64,000 nt of DNA. Origin: Adiantum capillus-veneris. Lineage: Eukaryota; Streptophyta; Polypodiopsida; Polypodiales; Pteridaceae. The position numbers and the translations under genes are program-made. Positions 20,579-32,360 of the stretch are shown here, one piece after another; within the stretch, counting starts at the first letter, position 1; every line of letters begins with the position of its first letter. Below the pieces are notes generated by a model that searched no databases, had not been told where the DNA came from, and saw nothing but the letters and a program-made list of their open reading frames with translations. The stretch spans positions 89,242,881-89,306,880 of the forward strand of contig CM043957.1 in NCBI GenBank assembly GCA_014529385.2, in the 5' to 3' direction.

Positions 20579-20964
20579 CTGTCACAACTGTTAGGTAAAT
20601 GGAAATAGAAGATTGATCCATGGTCCAAGGCAGATCGTGTTTGTAAATGGACCCTTTGAAAAGTGGGGCATTGATGCTATGGGTCCTCTGCCTAGAACAA
20701 CAAATGGTAAACTCTACATTATAGTGGATGTAGATTACATGACTAGGTGGGTAGAGGCTCAAAGTGTGGCAAGGGTAAATGAAAAAACAGTAAGCAAGTT
20801 TGTCTACACTAATATTTGTTGCAGATTTGGTACACCTTTGGAGATTGTTTCTGATAATGGTCCAGGGTTCAGGAAGGGTTTACTGATGGAAGTTTGTGAA
20901 GAGCTTCATATTCTACATTGTCATAGTACACCCTACTACCCACAGTCAAATAGTTTGGTGGAGA
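20579..20964 (+). pseudogene. Ty3/gypsy integrase core fragment
   Basis: The frame continues the zinc motif as CHNC and, after one stop, reads IHGPRQIVFVNGPFEKWGID, DAMGPLPRTTNG, IIVDVDYMTRWVEAQ, SDNGPGF and PYYPQSNSLVE. It has the catalytic Asp residues (WGIDAMGPLP and SDNG) and breaks off just before the catalytic-Glu helix continues at 25951. The break coincides with a direct repeat TTTGGTGGAGA. Confidence 0.85.
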
Positions 20965-21059
20965 GGAATTCCAAACTCCGAGCGAACCACTCCGAGCTCA
21001 CACAAAACCGAGCAATTTTTTGGCAAAGCACCTTGAATATAACCACGTTTTATAATTGA

Positions 21060-22390
21060 TGCAATTTAGGATTACGTAAGAAAGCATCATCTCCATCATC
21101 TATTTCTATGCCTCCAACTTCATCTATGCATCTTCTCCATCATCTATTTTTATAGCATCCAAACTTCATGTGTGCTTCCAAAACATCAATGGATGCAAAG
21201 ATGTATGGTCTGCAAGGGCCATAAAATGTTCTTTCAAAAAGCAAACTTCATCTCAAACATTCTACATTCCAACATCAGAGGACCAAGGATAGTGATATGC
21301 CTACACTCCCTTGCCCAAATGTTTATCTTATACTCCCTTGCCCAGCGCCTAGAAGTCCTACAGTCTATTGCAAAAGCGGCAATGATGATGATGAGGCGAC
21401 ATGAGTGGTAGCCTCCTTGACAGCGGCCTTAGCACCGGCAGTGACCTTCATCTTGGTTGGGACGGCAACATGCTGGAGGAGAGATATTAATGGCAGCAGG
21501 GATGAGACGAGGAGGGTGAGGGCCACAACGTCACCAAATGCAAGCTTGTAGGCACTCACAAATGACATCCAGCCAGATCCAGTGATGCGATCACCAGTTT
21601 GACTCACCATGCTCCTACTTGCGCCATCTCACCATCGACTCGAGTTGCCCCTCCTCTGATGATCCCAATATTACATGGATAACTGCATGCTCAATTAATA
21701 TGTACGCCACTGCATGCTTGAGGAGAGGAGTGTCTTTGAGGGCCACAACATCACCACATCATGCAAGCTTGTAGGTAGTTACAGATGACATCTAGCCAGA
21801 ACAATGATGCGGTCACCACACCCTTACAGCTTGCGTCCACTCCACCATCTCACCATCCACACCTGGCCGCCTCCCATTACACACATACCTGCATGCTCAG
21901 ATCACTCCTTCTACAAGACTTACTAGCTATCATTCTTATGAGCTTCCCCCTAATGGCACATCTATCATTCTTGTTCGCAAAGCCACCTTCCTCACTCATG
22001 AATTACTCCCATGGACCCCTTTCATAGCGCGCGTCAATTGATTAGGCCCCCTACAAGCTCGAACTGTCCTCGAGTTGCATGTAATTGGCTGCCCATGCTA
22101 GCTGGGTGAGCTTTCTCCTCTTTGCACTATCTAAACCTCCCTTGTCCTCCAGCAAATTTCTGTAGTTCCAGTTTCTTTATAATCTGGTGGCTCCTTTGGC
22201 CTCCCTTCACAATCTCCTCTTTAGTGCTACTTCCCTCCTGTTGTCGGTTGCCTTCCCCCATAGCTAGCTCTCAGTGCTCCAACCCTCAGATCTCTTCACA
22301 TACCAGCGTGTCTTTGCTTTAGCTGGCTCATGATGCCAAAGCCTTATAGTTACGAGTTTTCATGCTTAAGAGCTACCTCACCCTCACCTC
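21060..22390. other. Non-coding part of the insertion with a 215-bp repeat
   Basis: No gene recognised. The stretch at about 21515-21660 (GAGGGCCACAACGTCACCAA, CATCTCACCATCGACTC) recurs imperfectly at about 21738-21870. A small repeat of CTCCATCATCTATTT lies near 21091 and 21136. The minus-strand frame 21365-21610 is hydrophobic but resembles nothing I know. Confidence 0.4.
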
Positions 22391-22397
22391 TTGCTGT

Positions 22398-22430
22398 AGA
22401 ATTTAGAGAGAGAGAGAGAGAGAGAGAGAG
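22398..22430. repeat. GA microsatellite
   Basis: A pure GA run of about 16 repeats upstream of the membrane-protein gene. Confidence 0.85.
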
Positions 22431-22699
22431 ATCAGCCAGACATTGCTTCCGATGACATGGTTAATGCATTGCTTGCAATTAACAGAGGCCAAAATGTTGA
22501 GGAGCGCACGCAGTGAGCATGCATTGGCACATTAAAGCAGTGCTCCGATCTTAGCTTGCGAGGCTGTAAGTCGGCAGGTTCATCCTATTTGTGTGTTGCG
22601 AGGTCGACATGGACCTCGTACACAAAGATGCGTTCATAATATTTGAAACGACATTTTATTAGATTCGTTAGTTGAATTTATATTGTGAATGTAATTTAC

Positions 22700-22757
22700 G
22701 AAAGAAACCTATTTACGAAAGAAACCTACCTGTAACCATCCACGCCAACGTGGATGG
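22700..22757 (+). promoter_or_regulatory. Small repeat and hairpin before the membrane-protein gene
   Basis: TTTACGAAAGAAACCTA is tandemly duplicated (about 22695-22728). It is followed by a perfect 9-bp stem with a 4-nt loop, CCATCCACG-CCAA-CGTGGATGG (22736-22757), some 40 bp before the ATG at 22800. It could be a leader element or chance. Confidence 0.35.
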
Positions 22758-22799
22758 CTATAGGCAGTTTCATTTTCTAGTAAGTATGTCAGGTCGATT

Positions 22800-24221
22800 A
22801 TGAAAAATTCCAATTACTTACCCCTTGTTAAACTCGGGGCAAGCTGTGGTGAAGACATGGATAGAACTCTGTTCAGGCTACCGCTCACAGGACTCCTTTA
22901 CAATGGGGTAGTTCGCCTGCTCGTGTTGATGCAGAGCCTTGCAGTGTCTGCCAGCGCACAAGAGATTGGGGGAGTTTTGGCGGACACATCGAATTTCCTG
23001 GATTCTGGGCTCGCTACGCTGGGTGCTATGAGCGCCTGGAACAACGCCGCCGTGAGAGGCAGATTGGACTTCAAATGCGCTCTGAGGGAGGCCACTTACT
23101 TGCACTGTTACACGCTGCAACTCTCGCCGGTGGAGTCCATCTGGGCGTTCATAGCAGATGCTGATGCGTTAGTCGTCACTTATGCCCTTTTCACTGTGGG
23201 GAAATGCAAGTTGATGGACAAGGCCCTCGCATGGTGGTTGGTAAACAGAACGGAAGCCACTGTGGAGATAGTTTGCTACAAATGGTACAATGACGCAACT
23301 TCGGAGTGCGATGGCAACCCTGCAGCCGAGCCACATGCATGCGGGTGCTTGCTCATACCCTCAACTTTCGTCGATCAGCATTCTCTGTGGGAGCGAGATG
23401 TACACAGGTGCAAGTCTCACGATGATGGCACGCAGCAGTACACTGTGGTGTACTGCCGAGACTGCGTGATGTCAAACTGCCACGGCCTCCTGTCGCCAGA
23501 GGGGAGAGACCGGGACCAGGACTACTGGGAAGCCATTTCCGACTGTTTGACAGCACTTGCTTGCGAGAACACAGGAGGCATCATTCTGGCTGATGCGGAT
23601 TTAAACATGGCCACTATTGCTCTTCTCCGTCGATCTGCCATATCTAGTGATGAGCAGGCGAGGAACGCGCAGACAGCTCTATTTGACGTGCTGGACGACC
23701 CCGAGCGAATTGGCAGTGCCGAGTTTGAGAAGGTAGCCTCCGACAACAGTTCCGTGAGCTATGGGGTCCTGTGCCTTACGGAGATATTCATCCAGCTTGC
23801 GCTGGTGGTCACTCTGCACTTGGATGTTTTCAGTGCAGGGCTAGCAGCGAGGCGTATCATGCGGTCGTATGTTGGGGATGCTAGCGGCACAGGCTCCACG
23901 CTAGAGCTTCTCTTTCCCAAGATGTATGTGGGATCTGATTCGAGGCTCTTTGTGGCAGGTTTTCCCATAGGGCGCTACAGCTTGTCGCGGCTTACGATCA
24001 TCTTGGCGATTCAAGGAATAGGGCAAGTTGCAGTTCTAGCTCTGTGGAGCTACTTCATTCTTAGTGGAGACCAGACACTCCTCTATTCTAGGGCTTACAC
24101 GAAGCATCTGGCTGCGGTGTGGTACAGTGCCGCTGTCGGCGCTGTCTTGCTGACCCTAACAGGCTGCACCATTTGTTACTATCTCTGCGCCCTGTCCTCA
24201 GCTGCGAAGTGCGTCAATTGA
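22800..24221 (+). CDS. Unrecognised 473-residue multi-pass membrane protein
   Basis: An intact single-exon frame, clearly richer in G and C than the sequence around it. Near the N-terminus is a hydrophobic stretch (GLLYNGVVRLLVLMQSLAVS, about residues 31-50) that may be a signal peptide or anchor. The middle is a large Cys-rich region (residues about 90-240, with CDGN, HACGC, CRDCVMSNCHG) likely to be extracytoplasmic. Three strong membrane segments lie near the C-terminus, at about residues 325-345 (CLTEIFIQLALVVTLHL), 397-420 (LTIILAIQGIGQVAVLALW) and 440-468 (VWYSAAVGAVLLTLTGCTI). No family is recognised. An upstream Met at residue 1 is used; a second at residue 20 is also possible. It lies within the 5-kb insertion, so it may have been carried in by a mobile element. 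Alternatively, it is a host gene in a transposed segment. Confidence 0.75.
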   Translation: MKNSNYLPLVKLGASCGEDMDRTLFRLPLTGLLYNGVVRLLVLMQSLAVSASAQEIGGVLADTSNFLDSGLATLGAMSAWNNAAVRGRLDFKCALREATYLHCYTLQLSPVESIWAFIADADALVVTYALFTVGKCKLMDKALAWWLVNRTEATVEIVCYKWYNDATSECDGNPAAEPHACGCLLIPSTFVDQHSLWERDVHRCKSHDDGTQQYTVVYCRDCVMSNCHGLLSPEGRDRDQDYWEAISDCLTALACENTGGIILADADLNMATIALLRRSAISSDEQARNAQTALFDVLDDPERIGSAEFEKVASDNSSVSYGVLCLTEIFIQLALVVTLHLDVFSAGLAARRIMRSYVGDASGTGSTLELLFPKMYVGSDSRLFVAGFPIGRYSLSRLTIILAIQGIGQVAVLALWSYFILSGDQTLLYSRAYTKHLAAVWYSAAVGAVLLTLTGCTICYYLCALSSAAKCVN

Positions 24222-24546
24222 CGAGAATGTAAGGAAGATACGTTGTGTCGTCCATGTGGCAGAGGAAGCCGAGGAGGAAGAGGGGTCAGCGGCTTGACAA
24301 GTCGGGCGGATCAGGCGGGAAGGCCAAAGTCTTTATCTCGAACCTCTCTCTGGAGGCCAGGTGGCACATGCGTATGCAGGTCTCTCTTCCTTTCTAATGG
24401 AAACTGCCCACAGATGGTCCGACACCTCTGCCTCTCTCTGTCTCTCTCTCACAGCCTGTTTCAGAGTCAGTGGGTGGCTCTCGCAGGCTTTTAGTTCTTT
24501 CTCTGTCTCTCTCACCCACAGTGAGCCACTTGCAGGAGCGCAGGCT

Positions 24547-24593
<47 letters not shown>

Positions 24594-25830
24594 CGGGCTG
24601 TGCATGCTGGTTTCCTTGAGTTCAGCGAGGAGCTTGAGGGAGGGTAGCTATACTGTTTGCTGACTGTGCCAAGGGGGCCGCGAGCTAGGTGTGCAAATGT
24701 GAGGAGGTGATGAGCATCAGAGGTGCAATGGAGAGGTGCGTAGGTAGAGAGAACAACATGCTCGCAGGTATAGAGAGCAACTCAGCATGACGCTGTAGTC
24801 TCTCTCTGTCTCTCTCCAGAGAGAGTTATTTTGTTGCTGTTGCGATGGCGATCTCTCACTCCGTGTAGAGGGATGAGCAACGAGCTACTCGGCGTAGGCG
24901 AGAGATGAGGGACATGTAGGTGGGGTACGTAGGGGGCAAGGCCCAGGGGGCAATAGTAGGGGGGTGTCTGGAGGGGGCGATAAGAGAATATTGGAGGGAA
25001 TCTGTGAAAAGTATTTTTAAATAAAGTTGAACGAGTATGTCAGTATAAATATGTCTCCACGATTTGAAAAAAATCGTAAATGATATTGAATCTCTGAAGA
25101 TGCAAGCACTTTCCAAGGCCGTGTGGCATCGGAGCAAGGGGTGTAGGTAGGAGTAGACAAGTAAGTCGAGACGCGATGATCAAATATATGGGAGGCTACC
25201 AATTAGGCGGGGCAGCACAGAGGTGGACAGCGGCAAGAAGCTGAACGCAAAAGCCACCACATGGTTTTTTTGTAGATACAAGGCTGCATCAACTCGTTGG
25301 TACTTCCGGTTCAAGTCCCGATATTGTAGTGAGCTTTTGTTCGAGTTGAAGGATTGATGAGAATCATCAAATGAAACTTAAAGGGATCTATAAAAGATTC
25401 TAGGTAATATAATAACGAGGCTACCAGTATAGAGTTATGAGATTCAGATGATGACAGATTTAATGAATTTTTTAGTGTATGGCAACTTTTGTGTACTTAA
25501 TCCCTTTGAGCACTTTCGCATGCAACAAGAGTAACAATTTTGCTTACTTGATCAGTCGCGAACAGTCTTAGTTGGCTTTTGTAAAGTGCCCTACAAAAAT
25601 TCATAGAGAGAGGACAAAATTTTGCAAACTCTATCCGCTCTGATGGCTAAAGAAACAGCAATGGAGGAAAATATAAATGCACACCAAAAATTATAAATTA
25701 TACTAAATCTCATTGCCTTAGATGGCCCTCTTTGACCATAAAGAATTGCGCATATATATCCATGCTACCTTAAATGGCTGCAAGTCCTCTGCACCCAGAA
25801 ACCAAAGCTAGTGCTCACAATCTCCTTTCT
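24222..25830. other. Non-coding 3' region with CT runs
   Basis: Follows the membrane-protein gene. It holds a pure CT run at about 24548-24592 and several GCCTCTCTCTGTCTCTCTC words. No further gene is seen. Reading frames on both strands here derive from the repeats. Confidence 0.5.
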
Positions 25831-25835
25831 TTGTC

Positions 25836-25839
<4 letters not shown>

Positions 25840-25890
<51 letters not shown>
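25840..25890. repeat. CT microsatellite
   Basis: A pure CT run of about 25 repeats, about 60 bp before the right end of the 5-kb insertion. Confidence 0.9.
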
Positions 25891-25891
<1 letters not shown>

Positions 25892-25950
25892 GATTGCTCG
25901 CTCGGTTATGTCCTTGCTCAAAAATATTCACTCGCCATATGGTAGGACTC

Positions 25951-26580
25951 TTTGGTGGAGAAGGCTAATGGTGTCATTGCAGGCATCATTAGGAAGATGG
26001 TGCAAGACAAGACAAAGTTGTGGGATGAATTTTTGGATGGTGCCTTGTGGGCGTATCGAACCACATATAGGGAAGCCTCAGAGTTCACACCATTTCACTT
26101 GGTTTATGGTCAAGAGGCTTTGCAGCCTATCGAGCTCAACGTCCCAGCAATACGTCTTCATAGCAAAGGGGCACAAGATGACCAAGAAGCATGGATGGAT
26201 CGACTTCTTACATTAGTGGAACTTGAGTGGAAGAGAGAAGCAACTTACGAGTGCTACAAGAGGAAGTCTATACAAGCAAAGGATAAGCTTGACAAGAAAC
26301 TAAAAGACAAAGGCATCAATGAAGGAGAGCTTGTGCTAAGGTATATATGACAATCGACTTGACAATTGTTTTGATGCCAAGTCTAAAACTAAATGGCAGG
26401 AGCCATACATAGTCAAAAAGGCTTTCAATTCAAGCTACTAGTAGCTCATGGACCTGAATGGTAAAGAGCACTCCAAGAAGGTAAATGGGTATCGGCTAAA
26501 GCCTTATTTGAGCCGTCTTCTACCAAAGGATCTACCAAAGATCTGTCAAAAGAGGCAACTATCTCATGTAAGTTTTGTTG
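25951..26580 (+). pseudogene. Ty3/gypsy integrase C-terminal fragment
   Basis: Continues the integrase after the 5-kb insertion: LVEKANGVIAGIIRKMV, LWAYRTTYREASEFTPF and HLVYGQEALQPIEL, then a basic coiled region and a C-terminal segment near 26451-26520 (DLNGKEHSKKVNGYRLKPYL). The frame has stops at 26348 and near 26440. The arrangement is normal for the end of gypsy pol. Confidence 0.85.
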
Positions 26581-26705
26581 CATGAATCATGAGTGTAACT
26601 CGAGCCAAAATGCCAAGGGGTCAAACAATGAAAATCTTGTCAAGGACTTAGAAGCACTTTCTTTGGAAAAGATGCTTTATGATGGTACATGAATATACTA
26701 TCATC

Positions 26706-28760
26706 CTGGGGGAGGGATAATAATAGCCGTTTTTTGACTATTCAAAATTTCCATAGTGAGCTACCTCACCCTATCAAATCACTCAAACACCATGGTTAAC
26801 CTCACGCTTTCACTGTACATAGGCGTGTGTGAGTTAGGGGACTTTCCCCATATCTCCTTAAAAACCCTCAATTAGCTAGTTACTGGGCTAGTTGATCCAA
26901 ATAAATAAATAAAATAAAAAATAAAAGTTTATTATGGCCTCTTTGTGTGTAAATATTTCATTGTATATAGTGCGTAAATATAAGAAATTTTATAATTATT
27001 TTGGTATTTTGTTTAAATATTTATAGCTAGGTGTGTGTTTTATTACTCTATGTATGCCTTCTTTTATCCTCTTGCACCATAAGTATATTTTTGTTGCCAA
27101 TGTGTACATTCTCTAATCTCATAAATAATATTTTTTTCTTTTATACAGATCACCTCCACATTTTTAACATCACCCTTGTGAAAACAAAAAAACTGGCTCC
27201 TACTCCCTTAGTCACTTTTATTATATAATTCTTATTTACTTGTATACTTTTCCTCTTTCACCCAAAATAATACAAAATAGGGACCATACCATATGATTCC
27301 AATATCTTTTTTCATATCCATAATTCTTCCATATTTTTTCATCATGTACTCATTATTCTAACACCATGTGCATTGAGCTAAAATCTATGAATAGTCCATA
27401 CACTAGTCCCACCATGTATATATTTTTGTATTCACCAATAATCCTTCTCCATGCATGTGTAAAGATAATTTGGATGTTTTTTATCATGATATGACAAAGG
27501 AGGGGCTCACTCTTGGATGCATTGTGCAAATTCAACAAAGGAGAGAGCCACTAAAAGACTTTTGTAGGCATAAAAAACAGGCTTTTTGGTGAGATTTTTG
27601 GCACCTATCTCCATTTGGAATTTGGAGAAATGGCCAACAGACAAAATGTAGCCCACAAGCTAAATAATCACCTTAAGGTTTTGCATAATTTTTGGAGCTA
27701 CCATCAGTGAGATATGAATTTTATAGTGGACCTTAGTCTTCCCACTTTTTCTCACAAGTCACCCCTAGTCTTCTCTCACTTCTCTTCACACTTCTATACA
27801 CACACACACTCATTTCTCTCCATCCCTCACTCAAACTTGCAACTTTCATGGCTTCTTTCATCTTATTCACCATTCTCATCTCTCCCTTACTCCATAGCTC
27901 AAAATTTATCATCTCTACACACACAGCTCAATTTCTCTCTCTAGAATCAAACTCATATTACCATAACCTCTTTATCCTTTCACAAAAAGAGAAAAAATCA
28001 GCAAAGAATCAAGATCAAGCTCTACAAAAGGAGGAGTTTGATCATAGAAAATTCAACTTTTCTATGGTCACAAGAACTACACCGACAGAGTTCTACAACC
28101 GCTTCATTCACTGGAGGAGATAGGTGGAAAATTCTTTTTTCATCTTGTGGTTTTCATCAAATTGTGTATATTCTAATCTTTCTCTTACTTTTTATCATTG
28201 TATAAATCATATAATGCACCTTGAGTGCATATGCCATGTAATTTTACCCCATCCTACTAACTACAAACTATAAACACTAATGATTAACCCTTCTTATAAA
28301 TTGCACCCTCTACTATCTACTAAAGTAGGCAACCTCACACAAAAATTACTCACCTCCATCTACGAATCTTCTATATTTCACCTCAATAAATCTCTCCTCT
28401 TGAATCCACATCCATGTGACTCAAGAGACAAGAGGGCCCCACTCTCATAAGAATATATAATAAATTTCATAAACATGGTTTTCTATGTAAATGTTGATAA
28501 GGAGATAATCCTAATAAGGGCTCTCCTCACCTATAAATAGATCTCTTTTCCCTTTGTAAAGGGAATGATCTCTACACTATTACTCACTACTTTGAACGTA
28601 CCATTCACCATCTTAGTTGTAGGGAGAGAGAGAGAGTGAGCTCTCTATACACCATTACTTGTGGTGTATAGGAAAGCTTCTTTCAGCTAGTCGTAGCATT
28701 GCACCGGGAGTGAGTGATTCATAACTTCCAATCAAAGTTGTACCTACTCTTGCGTATCAA
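26706..28760 (+). repeat. Likely LTR of the outer gypsy element
   Basis: Begins after a polypurine tract (CTGGGGGAGGGAT, about 26706-26718) that follows the end of pol. The region is AT-rich and non-coding, and contains a good TATA box (CTATAAATAG, about 28531) followed by a GAGAGAGAG leader. Its matching 5' LTR is not seen, so the ends are uncertain. Confidence 0.45.
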
Positions 28761-29095
28761 TTGAATTAGTAAGTTGGGTGCAACCACGGTTCAAAACTCT
28801 CTTGAGTCTCTCCAATTCACGCTTGGAAACCTCTTCTCGTTTGGTTTTTGGTGGCGTATTTTCATTTTAAGACTCTTTTGTAGTATTTTTTTGTATGTGA
28901 CCCAAGAAATTTTGTGTTTGTTTTGTTGTTTGGGAAAACATTATAAGAGGGTTGTATGGTGAGAGAGTTCCCATAACCCTAAGATAATGTGTAGATTACA
29001 ACATCATCAAACTTAATTGTGTCTCTTGACTCTCCTCCAAGCTGTTTATACACCAGTGTCAATCATTTAAATTGAAGCTTAATTGTTGCACAAAA

Positions 29096-29096
<1 letters not shown>

Positions 29097-29162
<66 letters not shown>
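29097..29162. repeat. CT microsatellite
   Basis: A nearly pure CT run of about 32 repeats. The serine/leucine frame through it is an artefact. Confidence 0.9.
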
Positions 29163-29165
<3 letters not shown>

Positions 29166-29253
29166 GGTGTGTGTAATAGCATTAATATTAGTGATAGTGT
29201 ACCCTTACTTCTCGCTTGTATTGCTCAAGGATTCTCCTCTTTTGCATCCTAGT

Positions 29254-31629
29254 TCACTCTATAGTTAGGTGGTGCCCCTTCACTTGTTTGTCTGTGGGTT
29301 TGTTGTTGTTGTTTCTTGCTTGTGGTTTCCCCACCCCCAATTGAGTAGCACAGGAGCCTTGAGGGGTGTTTAGAGGTCGCCTCTCTTGTTGCCCGCCATC
29401 CCGAACCGTCCTAGCACCTCCTTTTTTTAGAGCATCTAGAACATGTGGTTCCATAAGAGCTTGGGCTGACTGGATGAGCTCCTTGCACATTTGCAACCTC
29501 TCTTTTTCATACCCTGGATGAGGATACTTCAACCATCTAGTCTCTTGGGTTTTGTTTGGTTTTAGCCTAGCTTCATAGGCCTTCAAATTGCATCTAAAGG
29601 TTCAAAGACTTTGTCGACCAAGACTGAACCTCTCGAGTTCGTCTTTGACTCTTTAGCTCCCTTTGCATTTTTCTTGGTTTATTGCTCTTGTCTAAGCTAT
29701 TCTTTGGTTTCGTTCAATTGAGTTTCCAAAGTAGGATTCTCTTGAAGCCTCTTTGCTTTCATTTTATCCCTTTTGGCCATCCATGATTTTCTTCTTGTTC
29801 TCACCGATAAGTTTTCAATTTCTGTTTGAGGTGGCAATGTGGGTTCCTCCTCAACGACTGCATTTTTTGTAGCTTCTTGAGCTTGAGCTCAAGTCATTAC
29901 CTTTAAAGGAATGGCAGGTTCCACCTTGGATCTGCTTGAAGAAGGCATCACGCCTACAACATTCATTGTTGCTTTCCCCTTGTAGTCTAGATTCTTAGCA
30001 CAGTTTTGGTGTAGATGGTCTCTTCCACAACGTTACGGAATCCAAATAATTCTATTTGTGGACTTTTGTTTGGACAACTTTGTGCCCAATGATCACCTCC
30101 ACATTCATAACATGGAACTTCTTGTTTCATAGTTGGTGATCCAATTGATGGTTGTTCTTGCCTTGCGAGGATGTTATTTGAACCATACTCTTGATTGGCT
30201 ATGAACATGAGCGTATTCGCAACCATGAAGTACTAATTTTTCACGGGTTGTGGCACATGCGTTGGCTGAGTGTAGTTGACTACTACTCTACCATCATTCA
30301 AAAGAGGTGGTTGTTACCCTAGCATTTGTTGTGGTTTTGGTTGAGTGTTACACCATGGAGTGAGAAGATCCCCTCCACAAGTATTGCAACTCCTCAATTG
30401 AGGTTGTCATACATTCAAGTTTTGTTTGTAGCCTTGGTTTATTCTTCTAATCACCCCCTCAACCACTTGATCAATGATTAGTTCCCAAGGAGTTTGAACA
30501 TCTCTCTTTGTTGTTGATTCACTCTTTGGAGATGAGGAACTACTAGTCATGTTGTCTGTATCTTCAATCACCTCTCCGTAGGCCTTACAATTGTCAACTA
30601 GATATAGAGATTCTCTAGTGACTTGGTCAAACGTTGTGCATCCTTTCAAATGTAGGTCTTTTTTAAGAGTTTCATTCCTCAAGCCCTCTATAAAGAGAAT
30701 TGATAATCTATCATCTTGCAGTAGCTCTCTCACAAGAAATATGTCTATGTACTGTTTGAAGCGAAGCAGAGGTTCCTTCCCTTTTTTGTCCTTTCTCTGT
30801 TTGAAAGCATAGATCTGTGACATTGTGTTGTGCTTGATTCCCCTTTTTGAGAACTCTTCTATGAATTCTTGTAAGAGTTGTGCTATTTTTGGAAAACCAT
30901 CTCTGTTTAGAGGTTGGAATGATGTCAAAGCCCTCCCTTCTAATGTCAATCCAAATCCCTCATACTAAGTGTGAAAATCCGCAATCTGTTCATTCTCAAA
31001 ACTTGTTTGAAGAGTGAGACATGAGCATATGGATCCCCTGACCCATTGTACTTTGTGTTGACACATTGGGCCACTTGGTATGGTCTTAAACGTTGAGGTT
31101 TAGTCACTAATCTAACCAATTTGTGGTCTTTTGGAAAGACATCTCTCGTCCTCTCCTCTAGTCTTGGAGAAAATCCCAGTTTAACCCTCGCAGATATGTG
31201 TTGTGGCATCGTTATTTCATGAAAGTAAGTAGAGATCGGAGTACCCTTGTATGTGTATCATTCTAAGTCAATTGGATTGACAAGTTTGTACTCTCTTCTA
31301 TACTTATCTACCATCAAAACTTGGACTCTGTGAGCATCTATATATGTGAATGCATAGAGGTTCTTATGGGTGGTCAACTCTCTAGCACTGGGTTCTACAC
31401 ACTTGTAGAAGATATATTGGTCCCCGTTTATGAATCTGTATAAGACATCATGAGCGTAATTTATAAGAACTTGCATGGATTCATTGGTTCTAATGAATCT
31501 CGCATTTGGTTTGTTGATCAGAGAATGCCTCTCCTCTAGGTATTCTCCCAATCCCACTTTTATCGGCATTGCAGCGTTTTTCATGTCCCTGATTGGAGTA
31601 GAGAACCCTGATGGTGGATGATTTGTCAT
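29254..31629 (-). pseudogene. Decayed gypsy-type gag on the minus strand
   Basis: Four frames in order on the minus strand: 31629-31258 (MTNHPPSGF..., LGEYLEERHSL), 31209-30946 (YNGSGDPYAHVSLFKQVL), 30949-30407 (LTSFQPLNRDGFPKIAQLLQ, LRFKQYIDIFLVRELLQ) and 30226-29987 with an intact zinc knuckle CYECGGDHWAQSC (C-x2-C-x4-H-x4-C). A further frame at 29586-29254 has basic/proline-rich sequence that often follows gag. Stops and frame changes separate the pieces. No pol follows, so this is a truncated element, opposite in direction to the outer gypsy element. Confidence 0.7.
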
Positions 31630-31639
31630 GGTTAAGGCT

Positions 31640-32360
31640 CACTCAAAACTCTTAAAATAGTCCTTGTTGACAAGACCACTTTGTCTTAGTGCACCTTATC
31701 CCTTTTTGCCCCTAATCAGGTCTCTCAAAAGTCAGGAATTTGTGACTCTTTTGGTTATTGAAAACTAGTTCTGGGTACCCTAAAAGTTTGGATTTAAAAA
31801 ACCTGGAAAAAATCAGCTTTAATTTCTGGTGTGTCCTATTGCTTGCAAACTTTCTTCCTGGCTATACCTGACTCAATTTGGAGTTGTCTATCAAAAGTTA
31901 GAGCACTTTTAGTGAATTGCACTTGAAACAACACTCAAAACAGTTTCAAGACCAGAGGTTTGCAGAAGGTATTTTTTGCTCAAACTTGAGATTTGGGATG
32001 TTCTCAAGTATGTCTACAAGATCACCAAGTCAAATACCCCCATTATGCTTAGGTACATGGATCTCGATCCATGTTCCTCTGTCAAATTTTTTTCTCAAAA
32101 TTTTGACTGTGTGTAGACAAGGTCATATCCAGGCTCTCTACCAATTTTCATCAAATTTTGAGGTTGAGGTACATGGTTCGCGATCCATGTTCAACCACAT
32201 CTGGACTTGATCTCTTAGGAGTTTGTTGCTGACTATGTCCACAATCTAAATCTCAAATCGTTTTGGATTTGGACTTGGTTTGATAGGTCAAATAGCCAAC
32301 ACTAGGTCTGCACTACGGTTTTCAGTTTGTCATATGTTTTTCTCCCTTTTGACCCCAATT
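31640..32360. other. Non-coding stretch with two near-palindromes
   Basis: No gene. Two 20-bp near-palindromes, ACATGGATCTCGATCCATGT at 32055-32074 and a variant at 32171-32190, lie 116 bp apart in otherwise unlike sequence. The region may be LTR or leader of the minus-strand gag element. Confidence 0.35.

Larger units (their letters stand above)
20965..25950. mobile_element. 5-kb insertion with 11-bp flanking repeat
   Basis: TTTGGTGGAGA occurs at 20954-20964 and at 25951-25961. With one copy removed, the integrase reads SLVEKANGVI across the join, so the intervening 4986 bp were inserted. I see no terminal inverted repeats, LTRs or poly(A), so its type is open: an 11-bp duplication would suit a Mutator-like element or a LINE-mediated event. 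It carries the 473-codon membrane-protein gene. Confidence 0.65.
4525..28760 (+). mobile_element. Outer, decayed Ty3/gypsy element, twice interrupted
   Basis: Plus-strand pieces at 4525-5556, 20579-20964 and 25951-26580 read in order as RNase H, integrase zinc motif, integrase core and integrase C-terminus. The breaks fall inside codons that rejoin cleanly: WCKS at 5545-5556 continues as CHNC at 20581, and SLVE at 20950-20963 continues as EKANGV at 25958. This shows one gypsy pol gene split by two later insertions. A purine tract at 26707-26720 and a TATA-bearing region to about 28760 make a likely 3' LTR. No reverse transcriptase is seen, so the element was internally deleted, or its 5' half lies in the purine-satellite region. 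Confidence 0.7.
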
